Assembly (NCBI GenBank): GCA_964030475.1
Contig: CAXIPT010000001.1
Span: 10,721,593-10,785,592, forward strand
DNA length: 64,000 nucleotides
From: Tethya wilhelma
Lineage: Eukaryota; Porifera; Demospongiae; Tethyida; Tethyidae
Direction: 5' to 3'
Positions 36,168 through 48,100 of this stretch are shown here, one piece after another; position 1 is the stretch's first letter; the number at the start of each line of letters is the position of its first letter. A program made the translations under genes and the position numbers. The notes beneath the pieces were generated by a model. It saw only the letters and a list, made by a program, of their open reading frames with translations. It made no database searches and was not told the origin of the DNA.

Positions 36168-36960
36168 GTGTCACGACTTCTGTCCAGCTTATAGACGAAT
36201 CGATGAACTTCATGCTCTTATCCCGTTAGGTACGCCATTTGTCGCATCTGCTGCTACAGTGACTCAGAGTATTCAAAGAGAAGTGATTGACACTCTCTAA
36301 TTGTGAGTTTATAGGTACATCGTCCGACCGTCCCAACATATATTACGATGTTACTGAAATTGACAAAGATCTTACCTTGTGCCTCACTTCACAAAAGAAC
36401 AATTGTCCACGTACGATCATCTGGATATGAGTGCACGTCCATATGCCCATTTTCTTGACAAACTTGGAGATGACTCATACTACCCCCCCAAAGATCTGCA
36501 AAAGTTTGTAGCAATTGATTGTTTGGAATGTTCCACTAAGTATACCAGCCAAGAACAAACATACTATTTTGTCAAGTCTCACTGATTTTGATGGAGTAGT
36601 CCGGGTTATGTTTGCCACAAAGGCTCTGAAAATGGGAGTGAATCTGAAAATGTAAACACTGTTATCCATTATGGTGCCCCTCAATCGATTGATGATTATT
36701 TTCAAGAAAGTGGAAGAGGAGGAAGAAGTGGAAAGTAAGCTCAATCAACAGTATTTTTGAAGATGAACTGAATGGCCGTTAAAGAGAGAGGCACGCATCC
36801 AATGTAAGAGACCATGATGTGGCCGCAGTTGGAAAATATTTGGAAAATGTCACTTTATGTCATTGAAAATGGTTGTTAGACCTTTTCGGACCATCATGGG
36901 CTCGATGTGGTGATGATTCTCTTACTTGTGATGTATGTACATGTGTCAACAAGGAGAAAA
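36168..36960 (+). pseudogene. RecQ-like helicase, motifs III-VI (broken)
   Basis: Begins after a TCTATAG acceptor. Motif III region HDFCPAYRRIDEL...GTPFVASAATVTQS, then SDRPNIYYDV, FDGVVRVMFATKALKMGVNL, and motif VI IHYGAPQSIDDYFQESGRGGR followed by SGK. These pieces lie in at least three frames separated by stops, so no continuous product is made. It corresponds to the second half of the helicase whose first half is at 32262-32731. The same sequence occurs in reverse at 51199-51991. Confidence 0.85.
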
Positions 36961-36973
36961 TTGGTATGTCTAT

Positions 36974-37406
36974 ATTCCCAGTACGGTAGTACTGGGTACA
37001 TAGGAATGGCACGGATGGTCCATTAGCGCTATACAAATATTCACGAGAATAACTCTGCGAAAACTGAGCACCTGGCTCTAAAAGGCTTCTTAAGCTACTA
37101 TTTAGCNGAATGGCTGTTTGAGTGTGTGCAGAATCATTCCTGTGTGGGCTGCATTTAGTACTCTCTTCCCATGTTGAGTCCCTCATGTTGCCCATAGGAA
37201 TAATTCTTTACACACTCAAACAGCCATTCTTGTTTGCTTTCTTTTTTATGATTTGGCCATTCCTATGTCTCATTACATTTCCAATGTTTTTTTCACTTGT
37301 TTGTTCTCATTTTTTCATAATTCTGAGTTATGAGCGTGAATATTTGTATTGCGCTAATAGGCCATCCGTGCCATTCCTATGTACCCAGTACTACCATACT
37401 GGGAAT
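36974..37406. mobile_element. Short member of long-TIR family, split by assembly gap
   Basis: Starts ATTCCCAGTACGGTAGTACT and ends with its complement at 37406. The n at 37107 lies inside; on either side are TIR and MITE sequence that do not normally touch, so internal sequence is probably missing. Confidence 0.7.
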
Positions 37407-38829
37407 AGTACTAAGGAACATGCTCAGTATGGCACTTCAATTGTGCCCTCTTGTATGATTCGCTCCACCATGGTGTTGATTACATTATCTCGTATTAAGA
37501 GATGGGCACTTACTTGAGTACATACACTTACTATTCACCATAAATTAAGGGTCGATTAAAAGCAATGCTGATGCCCTCAGCCGACTACCACGTTCAGAGA
37601 CAACTTCAAATGACAGAATACCAGGTGATCTTACTCATCTGATCGAGCATCTCGCTGGAACAACTGTGAGTGTGAGTAACATTGAGATATGGACATCACG
37701 AGACCCAATTCTATCTAAAGTAAGAAAATTTGTGAAATCTGGGTGGCCAGTTTCTACTACAGACAATCTTAAACCGTATGTGTCAAGACAACATGAATTA
37801 AGTACTCTCAATGGATGTGTTTTGTGGGGATCCAGAGTGATTGTGCCACCACAAGGAAGATCGCCCAAGAGCTACATGAGTCACACTTGGGAGTCTGCAA
37901 AATGAAAGCTTTAGCAAGAAGTTATGTGTGGTGGCTGAACATGAATCGAGACAGAATCTTGTAAACAATGTATGACTTGTCAGGAGTCAAGACCATCATG
38001 GGACATGTTTTTGATCATTGTTGATTCGCATTTAAAGTGGATTGACGTCCACATCATGTCAACAACAACATCAGGGAAGACTATTGAAGTTCTTCGTTCT
38101 GTTTTTGCCATTCATGGTTTGCCTCAAACGATTGTCACAGACAATGGTTCGTCATTCACTAGAGAAGAATTTGCTGACAGGAATGGTATTAAATTGATGA
38201 ATTCAGCTCCTTACTATCCAACCAGCAATGGGCAAGCTGAACGTGCAGTTCAGATAGTTAAGAGAGGGATCGAACATATCAAAGGAGAGAATGTGCAAGA
38301 AAAACTCTCTAGATTTCTGTTCGACTATAGGATTACACCTCATGTAATAACTGGTGTTCCACCATGTGAACTCTTAATGAACCAAACATTATGACCTTGT
38401 TTCGATTTGTTGTTTCCAAATGTTAGAGGAAAAGTGCAAGAGAAGCAAATGAAGCAAAAAGAGCTTCATGGTCAATTGTGTACTTTTCAGACTAATGACT
38501 TAATGTTCATTGAGAATTTTGCAAACAAGAAACCAAAGTGGATTCCTGGTGTGATTGTCCTGCAGAGTGGCCCGTTATCATAATTAATTCGGGTATAGCA
38601 ATGTAAGGAAACATGTGGACAACATTCGTAAAAGAGAGAGCAGGGAACAGAGTGTGGAAGTTCCATTGGTAATGCCAGGACCCAGTTTAGAGTCTGCAGT
38701 CTCTCCTCCAAACACTCCGCAGGATGAGGATCTGAAAATTGAAGACTCTCAAGACTCCACCCTGTTGGCTCCACCTCCCCCACGGAGATCAACTAGAGTA
38801 AGACATGCTCCAGACAGATTTAGTAAGTG
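37407..38829 (+). pseudogene. Ty3-type retrotransposon pol 3' part (RNase H end, integrase)
   Basis: Starts in the last part of RNase H (IKRWAL-type motif, ADALSRLP remnant in another frame) and runs through integrase. ORF 37972-38394 holds the integrase core with the acidic triad in context: the first Asp in IVDSHLKWIDV, the second in TDNGSSF, and Glu in GQAERAVQ. The C-terminal part (38400-38829) is basic and proline-rich, ending RRSTRVRHAPDRFSK before a stop. There are frameshifts at about 37550, 37905 and 38395. The 5' end is cut exactly at the TIR element end (37406). Confidence 0.85.
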
Positions 38830-39738
38830 ACTATAATTGTTTTTTTTTGTTTTTGTATAGTTTTTTCTTTCTTATCTACTTTGTGTGAGAAACAGTAATA
38901 AGAAGGCGGAAGTGTATATAGTAACTGGAGCTTGTAATAACTGTAATTAGTTGAGTATTTCCAGTAAGTGAATATTATGACGTCATGTAAAACTATAAAT
39001 GCATGCATGCTTATTTTGTGTTGTCAGATCTGATGTTTTATCCTTGTTGAATATCAAAGAACTTTTGTTGTTAACGGGCGTATACCACACTGCCCGGCTG
39101 GTGAAGGCTAAGGTAAAAAGTTTAGGGTTGGTCAAGGACCAAAGAAGACTGTGCACTTAATTGCAATACTCAACATCTAGAATAACACAAGGTGTGTATC
39201 TAAAGTGTTTGCTAAATTTATCTATTGATAGTTGTTAGGATATTTGATTGGGAATGTACTTGGAATCAGAGGAGTAGGAAGATAGCACCAGGGTGTAATT
39301 GGAAAATACCTCCATCTATGTTGCTATATCAGCTATCTGTTGTTTTTGCTGGCTGTTGTTTTTGTGATAATTTTTATAGCTCAAGCTAATACAAGTAGAT
39401 TCAAACATAAAATGTGACCTGTCATGGGAAAACGTGCTGTTTAGGAAAGTCTGCAAATTTTGAGTTAGCTATTCCACGTATATCTAGGCCTTTCCAGGTA
39501 GCGCATATGATACCCATAGCTCAAGTAGTTTTCCATATACAGCTCTTGCAAATAGCCCTGCCTCCACTCGTGGCTTCCTAGAAAAACGGTTGTATATAAA
39601 GTTGTTGCTAGGTAAACAATGTCAGGGCACCTCTCTCATACATGTCATGTAACATGGTAATTTGTTTTAGCAACTTATCTTGATAGTCTATTCTTCGGCC
39701 AGGGGACATTGAATGATGACTACCAGATATAACAGTTG
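38830..39738. other. Downstream flank of Ty3 remnant, possible LTR
   Basis: A T-rich tract is followed by a TATA-like and CAGT-rich stretch and AGATCTGATGTTTTATCC, as could occur in a 3' LTR, but no second copy exists here to define its ends. A CGTATACCACACTGCCCGGC segment at 39088 is GC-rich by local standards. No gene seen. Confidence 0.35.
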
Positions 39739-40513
39739 TCAGTGTGGTATAACTTTCGTAGGTGTTACAAATGCTAAAGCCACTGAATTGGCCATATTGG
39801 TGAAGGCTGATGTCATCTGGTCAACAGATTCATTCGAACTCTCTCTTACTTCCCCATACCAAATAGATCCATTAGGTGGTGTTTCTTTGCTGTTGTGATT
39901 ACCACTGTCTAAAGACTCAGCCCACAACTTGAGACCCTGTTGAATTTGTCCTTATGTTTATTCTGGAGTTCATTTGTCAAAGAATCAACTCTTTGTACCT
40001 TGGCATCATACGCACTAACATTAACTTTGCGCTTCTTTGGTTTTGGTGGGAAATCTTCATCTGAGTCTGAATCTAAACAGATAGTTGATACAGACTCACC
40101 CTTGTGATACCCATTGCACCACAAGCTCTTACCATTTTTATGGAGATGATGTAGTTCTGAATTTATATTATCTGCAGCTCCAAAACATTCTCTGCGATCC
40201 CATAAAAAGTACCCAACGTCAAATTTTCGGTCGAACTTGACCACATCCTTGCCCAATTGTTCAAGTATCTCACCACGAAGCTAATTCAAATTTGTTATCT
40301 CATCTAGTTCAAAAAGGACTTGCCATCTCGTTTCTTCACTGGGTTGATAACTTTAATGGGAATAGATACAAGCTTACTGGATTCAGCTGGATTGACAGTC
40401 CCTTGGCCAACATTTAATTGATTGCTAGACATGTGCATCTGGTTGCTGTGATCTATGCTAGAACTAACAGAGTGGCTGATAGCACCTTGATTCACCTGTT
40501 GTGGCTGAAACAA
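39739..40513 (-). pseudogene. Unknown conserved-looking protein, frameshifted
   Basis: Minus-strand reading gives a Gln/Ser-rich start (40513), then PVKKRDGKSF, then after a one-base frame change ELDEITNLN, an in-frame TAG, and LRGEILEQLGKDVVKFDRKF and DVGYFLWDRRECF (40256-40140). A Lys-rich nuclear-localisation-like stretch (PPKPKKRKV) follows a SDSDEDF acidic patch. The end (about 39739-39927) is in another frame. The LRGEIL...DVGYFL block looks like a small beta-grasp domain, but this is a guess. At least two frame changes and one stop indicate a dead copy; it may derive from a repeat-carried gene. Confidence 0.5.
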
Positions 40514-41400
40514 AAGGGGAAACTTATCAGCAAGGTTCGGTAGAGTGTTTATTAAACCTAGCAGGGTCTTAGAGACTTGAGGATCAATTCTTCGAAACTT
40601 TCATCGATCAGCTGGATTGTTGTGCTCTGCTCACATATAGCGATCACGGGAATCGGTGCACCAATCATTTAGTCAAGTGAATCACACTGCACATTACACT
40701 CTGCACACAGCCAGGGGGCCGGGGGGCCAGCAACTTGAAATGTACTGTAGGAAAGGAGACCCAGGAGACAGCTAATCGACTCAAGGAGGTAAGCGCTTGT
40801 CAGTAAAGAGATACATTCTAGGTACAGTAAGTTCCAAGAACTAATATAAGCCTCAAAATAACCTGTACGTAATTGCCATACAAGGAGAGGCAATGAAAGT
40901 GCTTGGACTAGACAATTGCAAGCATGTACACAGCTTTAGCTTACTTTTCTGTCTATGTGCTGTAGCAAAATTTTGAGATTAGTCAGCTTATAAGTCAAAG
41001 AGAACAACAAATAAAAATTCATGTTTAGTGGCAGCTGCCTTGCTCATAAATATTCGCTACGGTTTGTTGCACAGCATAGCAACTGTCCTCTGTGTTAGCA
41101 ACTAAGTAAAAATGAACGAGGCTGAGACTACTGGCTATATCTCTGCAACAAAAGCAGCTCCATGCCTCAAATTTTGCATGGAGCATGCTGAGATGTAACG
41201 CAGCACATCCGTGCAAGAAAAAATTTTTCACGCAAAACATGAATTAAACTAAAACCGCATTTTACTCCAAAAACAATAATTTCCTAACCAGCACATTTTC
41301 CCTTGACAGGTCACAAGTATATTTACATGCTTTACAGTACATAATACATAAGACAAAGATAGTGCATGTCCTTGTAGTGGATAGTTAATTAATTTGAAAT
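40514..41400. other. No confident gene
   Basis: Short open frames only. Bases 40700-40740 contain a GGGGGCCGGGGGGCC run, unusual for this region. Confidence 0.4.
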
Positions 41401-42030
41401 ATTTGCATATTGACAGTCTTCAATGTGTGATTAAAGTGGGCATAATGTCTCACAGAAGAGTTGAAGGATGCTTTGGTCCTAGCAAATGGAACCTTTAGTG
41501 AATGACTGTGAGATCTTGAGGTGGACAAGAAGTTCAATACGTTGTTGTGAGATTGGTGATAGACCTACAAAATGTTAAAAAATAAATCTTTGACTTAGAA
41601 TGAAAGTAAAGTATAGTAGTTTGCCTCTCATTTCTTGGAACAAACACGTAGTGCAAAGTTTTGAAAAGTATCAGTTGGAACATTTAAGTGAGGAGATACA
41701 ATTGATACAATTGCAGTGTATACTTGAGTTCACATCTAAAGGTATAGTTTGAGCAGTGTTTCTTGGTTTGCATTCCTGTAGCACTTCCTATAGAGGATCC
41801 CCACCATCTGTCTAGCCTTGCAACATTTATGCTACATTTTTGTGCTAGTATGTTAGCCATACACCTAGGTACTTGTAACCATCCACCTTGGTACCATTGA
41901 TTGAGAACGGGCACTGTGATGTATATGATTGTGTTTTATGCTGTTCTGTCCAGGAGGCGAGACTGTCAATGTCATTTTGAATCATAGCATAGTCCTCAGC
42001 TGTACGAATTGATCGCAGTGTTACAAATTA
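41401..42030 (-). pseudogene. Non-LTR (LINE) reverse transcriptase 3' remnant
   Basis: Minus-strand remnants typical of the thumb/C-terminal part of CR1/Jockey-type reverse transcriptases: AEDYAMIQNDIDSLASWT, then FSINGTKVDGYKYLGVW (41850-42030), then PHLNV...FQNFALRVC (about 41640-41700). Stops and deletions separate them, and the segment normally lying between the first two is missing. Upstream palm motifs are absent, so this is a 5'-truncated copy. Confidence 0.75.
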
Positions 42031-44097
42031 TGAATATAGTATGTGATTAATTTTCAGTGAACTTGCAAGAGTCTGTCATCGATAATGAAGACAAAAAAAA
42101 AAAAACACTTTGTAAGGCAAAGAGAACTCTACAGAGAATGTAAAGCTAGCTAGAGAAATGCCTGATGACAAAGAAAAGAGATTTGCAAGCCATAGACAAG
42201 TAGATGCCAACAAAAAGTGGCGCCTAAATGAAACCACTTCTAAAGGAAATGCTCCTCTTGGTAAACAAAGAGTCATGGATGAGAAAAACAGTTGACTAAA
42301 CAGGATGTCACTTTCTTCCTAGTAGAGCCTGTAAAATGAGTGAAACAGAAAATGCCTTTTGTTTGGGGTTCAAAGTTCTCAACTAGCACTATGACGCCCC
42401 ACCCTACCAGCCATGTATTTATCAATGACTCTTCCAGATCCTCTCAAATGGTTTTATCAGAGTGTGATGTTTTATCTCTTGATGAAGGTGCCAGCTACAA
42501 ACTGACCATTATTTTTGTTTGACATTTTCAAAACAAAAATTCCTTTCATTTTCCAAAAAGGACCTATTGACAATATTGGTGAGCTTTCGAAAGTTGTCAA
42601 CGCACTAACAAATCAATCACTGCTCAAGTGTCAACTGTCATCTCAGCTTTATGCTATGCTTCCTGTATCTGGGAACAGTGGCTAATTCCTGTGTATTGCA
42701 TCCATAGGCTCCAACTTTTTCCAAAAGTTTTCCGGAACCAAATGACAAAGTGGAAGCCACACCCACAATTTTTGATGACTACACCCTAAACACGCCAAAA
42801 AAATAGTGCAAATAAAATTTACCGCTAGGTAGCTACGTGCAGACTGAACCCGACCCTTCCAATGCTAAAACAGCCTTTTATAAGCAACCATGAACAGTTT
42901 GTAACTTGTATAAATCAAAGTCAGCTGTTTTTGTGGTGCATTTGATCAATTTTTGTCAGTTCTTACTGCTGCAATGCCACATCCAGGACATTTTGGAGTG
43001 TTTTCCGGGACCTGGGACAAATCTGGGACTGTCGCAGAGATTCTGGGTCAGTTAACGTTGGAGCCTATATATGTGCATCAGAGTAGCTCCTTGAGGTGGA
43101 GGCTAGGTGTTAGGGACTTCACAATAATCTCAAGTGTGCTCTTCTAAGAAGATAAGTGTATATGCATGGATTTTTCACAACCAGCTTCAGTGCCTAGCTT
43201 GTAGCCCAGCTCTACCATTCAACATATGTCGGAGAGCTAGCTGTGTATATATTGCGTCTACAACCCCCTTTATTTTGGGAGTTGAATTTGGGTTTACTGT
43301 CAGCTGAGGTGATTAGCAAATGTACAGCATTCAGAAGGAGGTGTTGGCATTTTCTTAACTCTAAAAAAAGGGTAACAAAATTGAGTAACCCTCTTAGCTC
43401 AGGCATGGGACCCTCATTAAAATGAAAAAATATGCGTATTGGCTGTAACTTTCTTACTCTAAGTGCTGTTGTCGTGCGTACAAAGACTCTGCATGATGCT
43501 TAACATACTTGCACCAAAATCTTGGTCATGTGACTTACCACTCGTTAAATGTTTTTGAATTAATGAATAATTAATTGAAGATCTGTTTCCATGGCAACTA
43601 AACTTTCATGTGAGAATCGACTTACCATGTATTTAATAAAATTTTCCACTCCGTCTTGATTACGTGTTGCCATGGTGAGATACGAAAGCCTTTCCATTTA
43701 TTGCACACCTCTCGTCACTATTTTCCAGCCAAAATCTTACCATGGCAATAAGACAGAGTCAATTCCAACATCTGCCTATTCAAGTATAGATAGCATTGTC
43801 AAGGTGATAGCAGCTGTTCAGAGAAATAAACTGTTGCATGCAATTGGAAGAGATGTCAGACAGGAAACACTTCATGTACCCAAACATCCAGCTTAATCCT
43901 CTATGGAATTGGAACAGATTCACCAATTCAATGAATCAAGAGAAAACAGAAGGATTTTTCAAAGTTTAACATAATACAGTACAAAGATGATGATGTGATG
44001 ATGATCGATATTAACATTTCAGATTATGATGACTAATTTTAGTGCGTGCGCAGTATATGTTTATGTGAATGAATGTTTATGTAATTATGTGTGTAAA
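42031..44097. other. No confident gene
   Basis: Several 60-75 codon frames on both strands without recognisable family (for example 43672-43896, plus). Probably degraded repeats. A poly-A run at 42094-42105 would suit the tail of a plus-strand retroposon. Confidence 0.4.
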
Positions 44098-44366
44098 GTA
44101 CAAAAAACATTAGAAATGTAAATCAAACATAGGAATGGCCAAATCGTAAAAAAGCGAGCATTGAGCTCAGTAGGGATATGAATATAGGTGACACAGTGAA
44201 ATGAACTCCTCGCTCAATCTGACAACCATTCCTATCTTGTTTGCAATGACATTGTAGACACAGGAATGAACTCTCTCAATCTGACAACCATTCCTATCTT
44301 GTTTGCTCACTTTTTTACGATTTGGCCATTCCTATGTTTGATTTACATTTTTAATGTTTTTTGTAC
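44098..44366. mobile_element. MITE of the 33530 family
   Basis: Arms GTACAAAAAACATTAGAAAT and complement, with an internal duplication of the TGAACTC/CTCAATCTGACAACCATT segment. It lies next to the disrupted long-TIR element. Confidence 0.8.
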
Positions 44367-44849
44367 TTGTTTGTTCTATTTTTTTAAATAATTGTTTATA
44401 ATATCAGTGGAATATAGTCTTCAGGCTGGGCAGAGAACTTGCCTGGCAACCGCCCACCTTGACACCGGGTCGATGCGGCCTTTCAAACAGCTGAAAATCT
44501 AAACCTCCTAGCAGGCAACATGATTTGTGTCAATTACATTGACTTCCCTACTGAAGAACTGAACACAGAGAACGAGAGGATAGGATCTAGGACAGAACTT
44601 GGGTGCACTGCATGATTGCAATAGATTCCAAATAATGCCCACTTGAATGTGGAAAGGGTCGGTAGGCTAGCTAGCTTATGAATAATGCATGAGTTTAGAA
44701 ATTAATGGCTGCACCATATGGAGAGGCGCTTTTCGCCTTGTATCTAGCGACTCAAAGAGAAGCACAAAAAACTGATGGCAAAAGCGAGTTGAAGACAAAG
44801 AAACCAAGTTTGTTCGTTCAAGAATCAGCTTCTAAAAGTGAATGGTCTT

Positions 44850-45023
44850 TGTTAATGAGATTTCTCTGTTGGATGCAACCAGATTCATGCAACCCTTATT
44901 TAAACTAACATCTTTACAATGACTTGTTCTAATTATACGAAAAGCAAAAATTAAACAGTGTAACGAATGAAATTACAACCAGTACCAAATACAATAGCAG
45001 TAAGAGTTAGTCAGGCACATACA
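44850..45023 (-). repeat. BEL/Pao 3' LTR
   Basis: 174 bp, downstream of the integrase end. It differs from the partner LTR by small indels (for example a missing TTTTTTACA-like stretch) and a few substitutions. Confidence 0.9.
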
Positions 45024-45162
45024 TACCGCTGGCCAAGACATACGAAGTAATGTCTTCAAAGTAATAACAACCACGAAAAAAACAAGTCACATAAATTTAA
45101 TTTAAACTAATGAGAGTCAGCTATGTATTTAACAAGAAGAATTCCTTACAGTTTCCAGTTAG

Positions 45163-48100
45163 TTACAAGGTAGAAGTAGTGCCACCTTTGTTACAGGTCT
45201 CTTGTAGACACCACTGGCAGTCTCTGAGAGTAACCACTCTGACTAGGCCATCTTGTCCTTGATGTGTTGCAGTAACTCTAGCAGTAGGCCACTGGGAAGG
45301 TGCAGTATTATCTTCTCTTGAAACAACAATATCTCCGACTTGAAGATTTCTGGATGGTTGACGCCACTTTGAGTACTTCCTGAGAGAGACTAGACACTCA
45401 GACTGCCACCTCTTCCAGAAGTAACGTACCAACGCTTGACACAAATCCCAATGTCGCAAGACCGCGACAGACTGATAGGAGGAGGATGGATCAGGAATCG
45501 CCTCAATTGGACGCCCGATTAGAAAATGTCCTGGAGTTAGAACCTCAATTCCTTCATCATTGTAGTGGGGAATAACTCCAAGTGGCCTGCTATTTAAGCA
45601 TGCCTCGATTTGAGTGAGTACAGTAGCAATTTCTTCAAAGTTCAATTTTGAATTTCCAATGACACGATAGAGGTATGTCTTCAGACTTTTCACCGCAGAC
45701 TCCCACAACCCCCCAAAGTGTAGGGCGTGTTCTGGGATAAAATCCCACGTGATTCCTTGAGTACTGCAGAAATCTGCTACGACATCGTTGGTGTCTCTTT
45801 GTTTCAGGAACTCGTACAACTCTTTGAGAACACGTTTGGCTCCGACAAAGTTGGAACTATGATCGCTCCACAATAGCATGGGTTTGCCACGACGTGCGAC
45901 GAACCTTCTCAAACAGGCTAAGAATGATTCAGTGGTAAGATCTGAAACCAATTCTATGTGCACAGCTCTCACAGATAGTGACACAAAAATACAGACATAT
46001 GCTTTCACTATTACTGGCTTGCGCACTGAACCTTATTTCAAGTGTAGTGGTCCTGCATAATCCAGTCCAACTCTGTTAAACACATTGTCAGGGGTCACAC
46101 GCTCTTTAGGAAACTGTCCCATCTTCTGAGGACTTGGTTTGGCTGATCTTCGCTTGCAGGTGACGCAGCTGCGTGTGACTGACCTGATTGCCTTGTGTCC
46201 ACCGACAATGTGGAATCGACAAGAAAGAGATCCAGACACCAGTAGGTGACCGCCATGCAGTAGTCGGAGGTGCTCTGAGTGAATAAGTAACTTCACAATT
46301 GAATGCTTTGAAGAGAGAATGATCGGGTGTCGATTATCATATGTGAGCTCCGAATTCTCTTGACGTCCTCCTACACGAAGAATGTTGTTCTGATCCAAGA
46401 AGGGGTTGAGGCACAAGAGTTGACTAGATTGCTGGATGCTCGAACCATTCTTGAGGGCATCAATTTCTCTAGGCCATGATTCTCTTTGAATCACCTTGAT
46501 CCAGTACAAAGTTGCTTGCCATAGCTCCTGGGTGGTTAGCGGTCCAGAAAGCTTTTGTTGTCTACAGTTTGCAACAAACCGATTTACCCAGGCTGTCACT
46601 CTTGTTAAGCGACTAAAAGACGAGAATCGATCGACAGGTAACAAGATCCGTTGATCTTCAGGCTGTGTAGTGCAAACAAGTGCACACAACTCATTTGCTT
46701 CTTCAGAATGAGAGTTAGGAACCACTCCTGGCAGTTTGGGCCAGTGAGCTTGATCGAGCTTCAGCCATCCCGGTCCTTCCCACCAAAGATCATAATTCAA
46801 GATTTCTGAGGGGTACATTCCATGTGATGCACCATCCGCCAGATTCTCAGCACTCACGACATGCTTCCAACGTTCTGGGGGAATGAGCTCCATGATTTGT
46901 GCAACTCAGTTGCCAACAAACACCTTGAATCGACGAGGATTTCCCTGCAACCAGTTGAGTACTATGGTAGAATCCGTCCAAGCAAAAGTCCGATCCAATG
47001 GAATGCTAAGAACTTCTCTACATTGGGACAAGATCTGTGCCATCACGAGTGCTCCGCAGAGCTCCAGACGTGGTATGGTCTGTCTCTTGATTGGTGCCAC
47101 ACGAGTCTTATCCATCACCAAGGAAGTGTGTAGACCACCAGTTGAGTCTTCCATCCTGAGATATACAACTCCGGAGTATGCTCGCTCCGAGGCATCTGAG
47201 TAGCCATGTAGTTGCATTGACGTGATGGTCATTTCTTTAGGGAAATAACATCTTGGAATGAGATGATTAGAGAGAAGCTGCAATTCATCCCTCCAACGAG
47301 ACCACTCGACGAGTATGGGCTCGGGCACTAGATCATCCCATCCAACTCTCTCTGACCAAAGTAGCTGTAGTAACATCTTGGCTTTCACGATCGTGGGCGA
47401 ATACCAACCTAGCACATCAAAGGTTTTGGTGATGTCGGAGACTAGGTTTCTTTTTGTCATGTTGACAGCTGTGGGAATGTCTGCTACCGTTAAGCGAAAT
47501 TGATCAAGAATTGAGTTCCATTCAATCCCTAGGGTTTTTGCATATTGGTCGGGATCAGAGATAGAGAGTGCACACCGTGCATCTCGTAATTCCGGTGCAA
47601 TATGTCGTAGGACTGAGGGTTCACTTGCGTTCCATTTACGAAGCAAGAAGCCTCCTTTGTCAAACAAGTTTTGTAGCTCGCACTGCAACTTCACTGCTTC
47701 ATCAGCTGAATGTGCACCAGCAAGACAATCGTCTACGTAGAGGGAGTTGTCTACTACCTTTGCAGCATTGGGAAACTCCATTCTGTGGTCTATTGCATTT
47801 TGCTTCACACACATGTTGGCGATGAAGGATGACGAGGACACCCCAAACGTAATTCGAGTCATACAATAGTCAATTAGAGGAAATTCAGGACCATCTCGCC
47901 AAACGAACCGATGCGGACAAAAGCACCGCTCGGTACATACGACTGACATCTGCAATTAAAGCGATTCTGAAGGAACCGAAAACGTATCAAGACTTCAACC
48001 AGTGGAGGGTGAACGGTTGGCCCTACTAAAAGGATGTCATTCAGAGACAGTCCAGTACTCGACTTTGCGGATGCATCGAACACTGCTCGCAACTTAGTGG

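Larger units (their letters stand above)
34550..37106. repeat. Inverted duplication, left arm
   Basis: 2,557 bp present in reverse orientation at 51053-53609. Position x pairs with 88159-x throughout, so there is no net indel. One substitution was noticed (CTCTGCG against CTCTGCA near 37060). The arm ends at the single n (37107). Confidence 0.95.

Noticed and set aside
36475..36744. 89-codon minus-strand frame, repeated at 51415-51684
   Set aside because: Antisense to helicase motifs V-VI; it recurs only because the whole segment is inverted-duplicated.
46883..47203. Plus-strand frames within the BEL element
   Set aside because: Antisense shadows of RNase H and reverse transcriptase coding.
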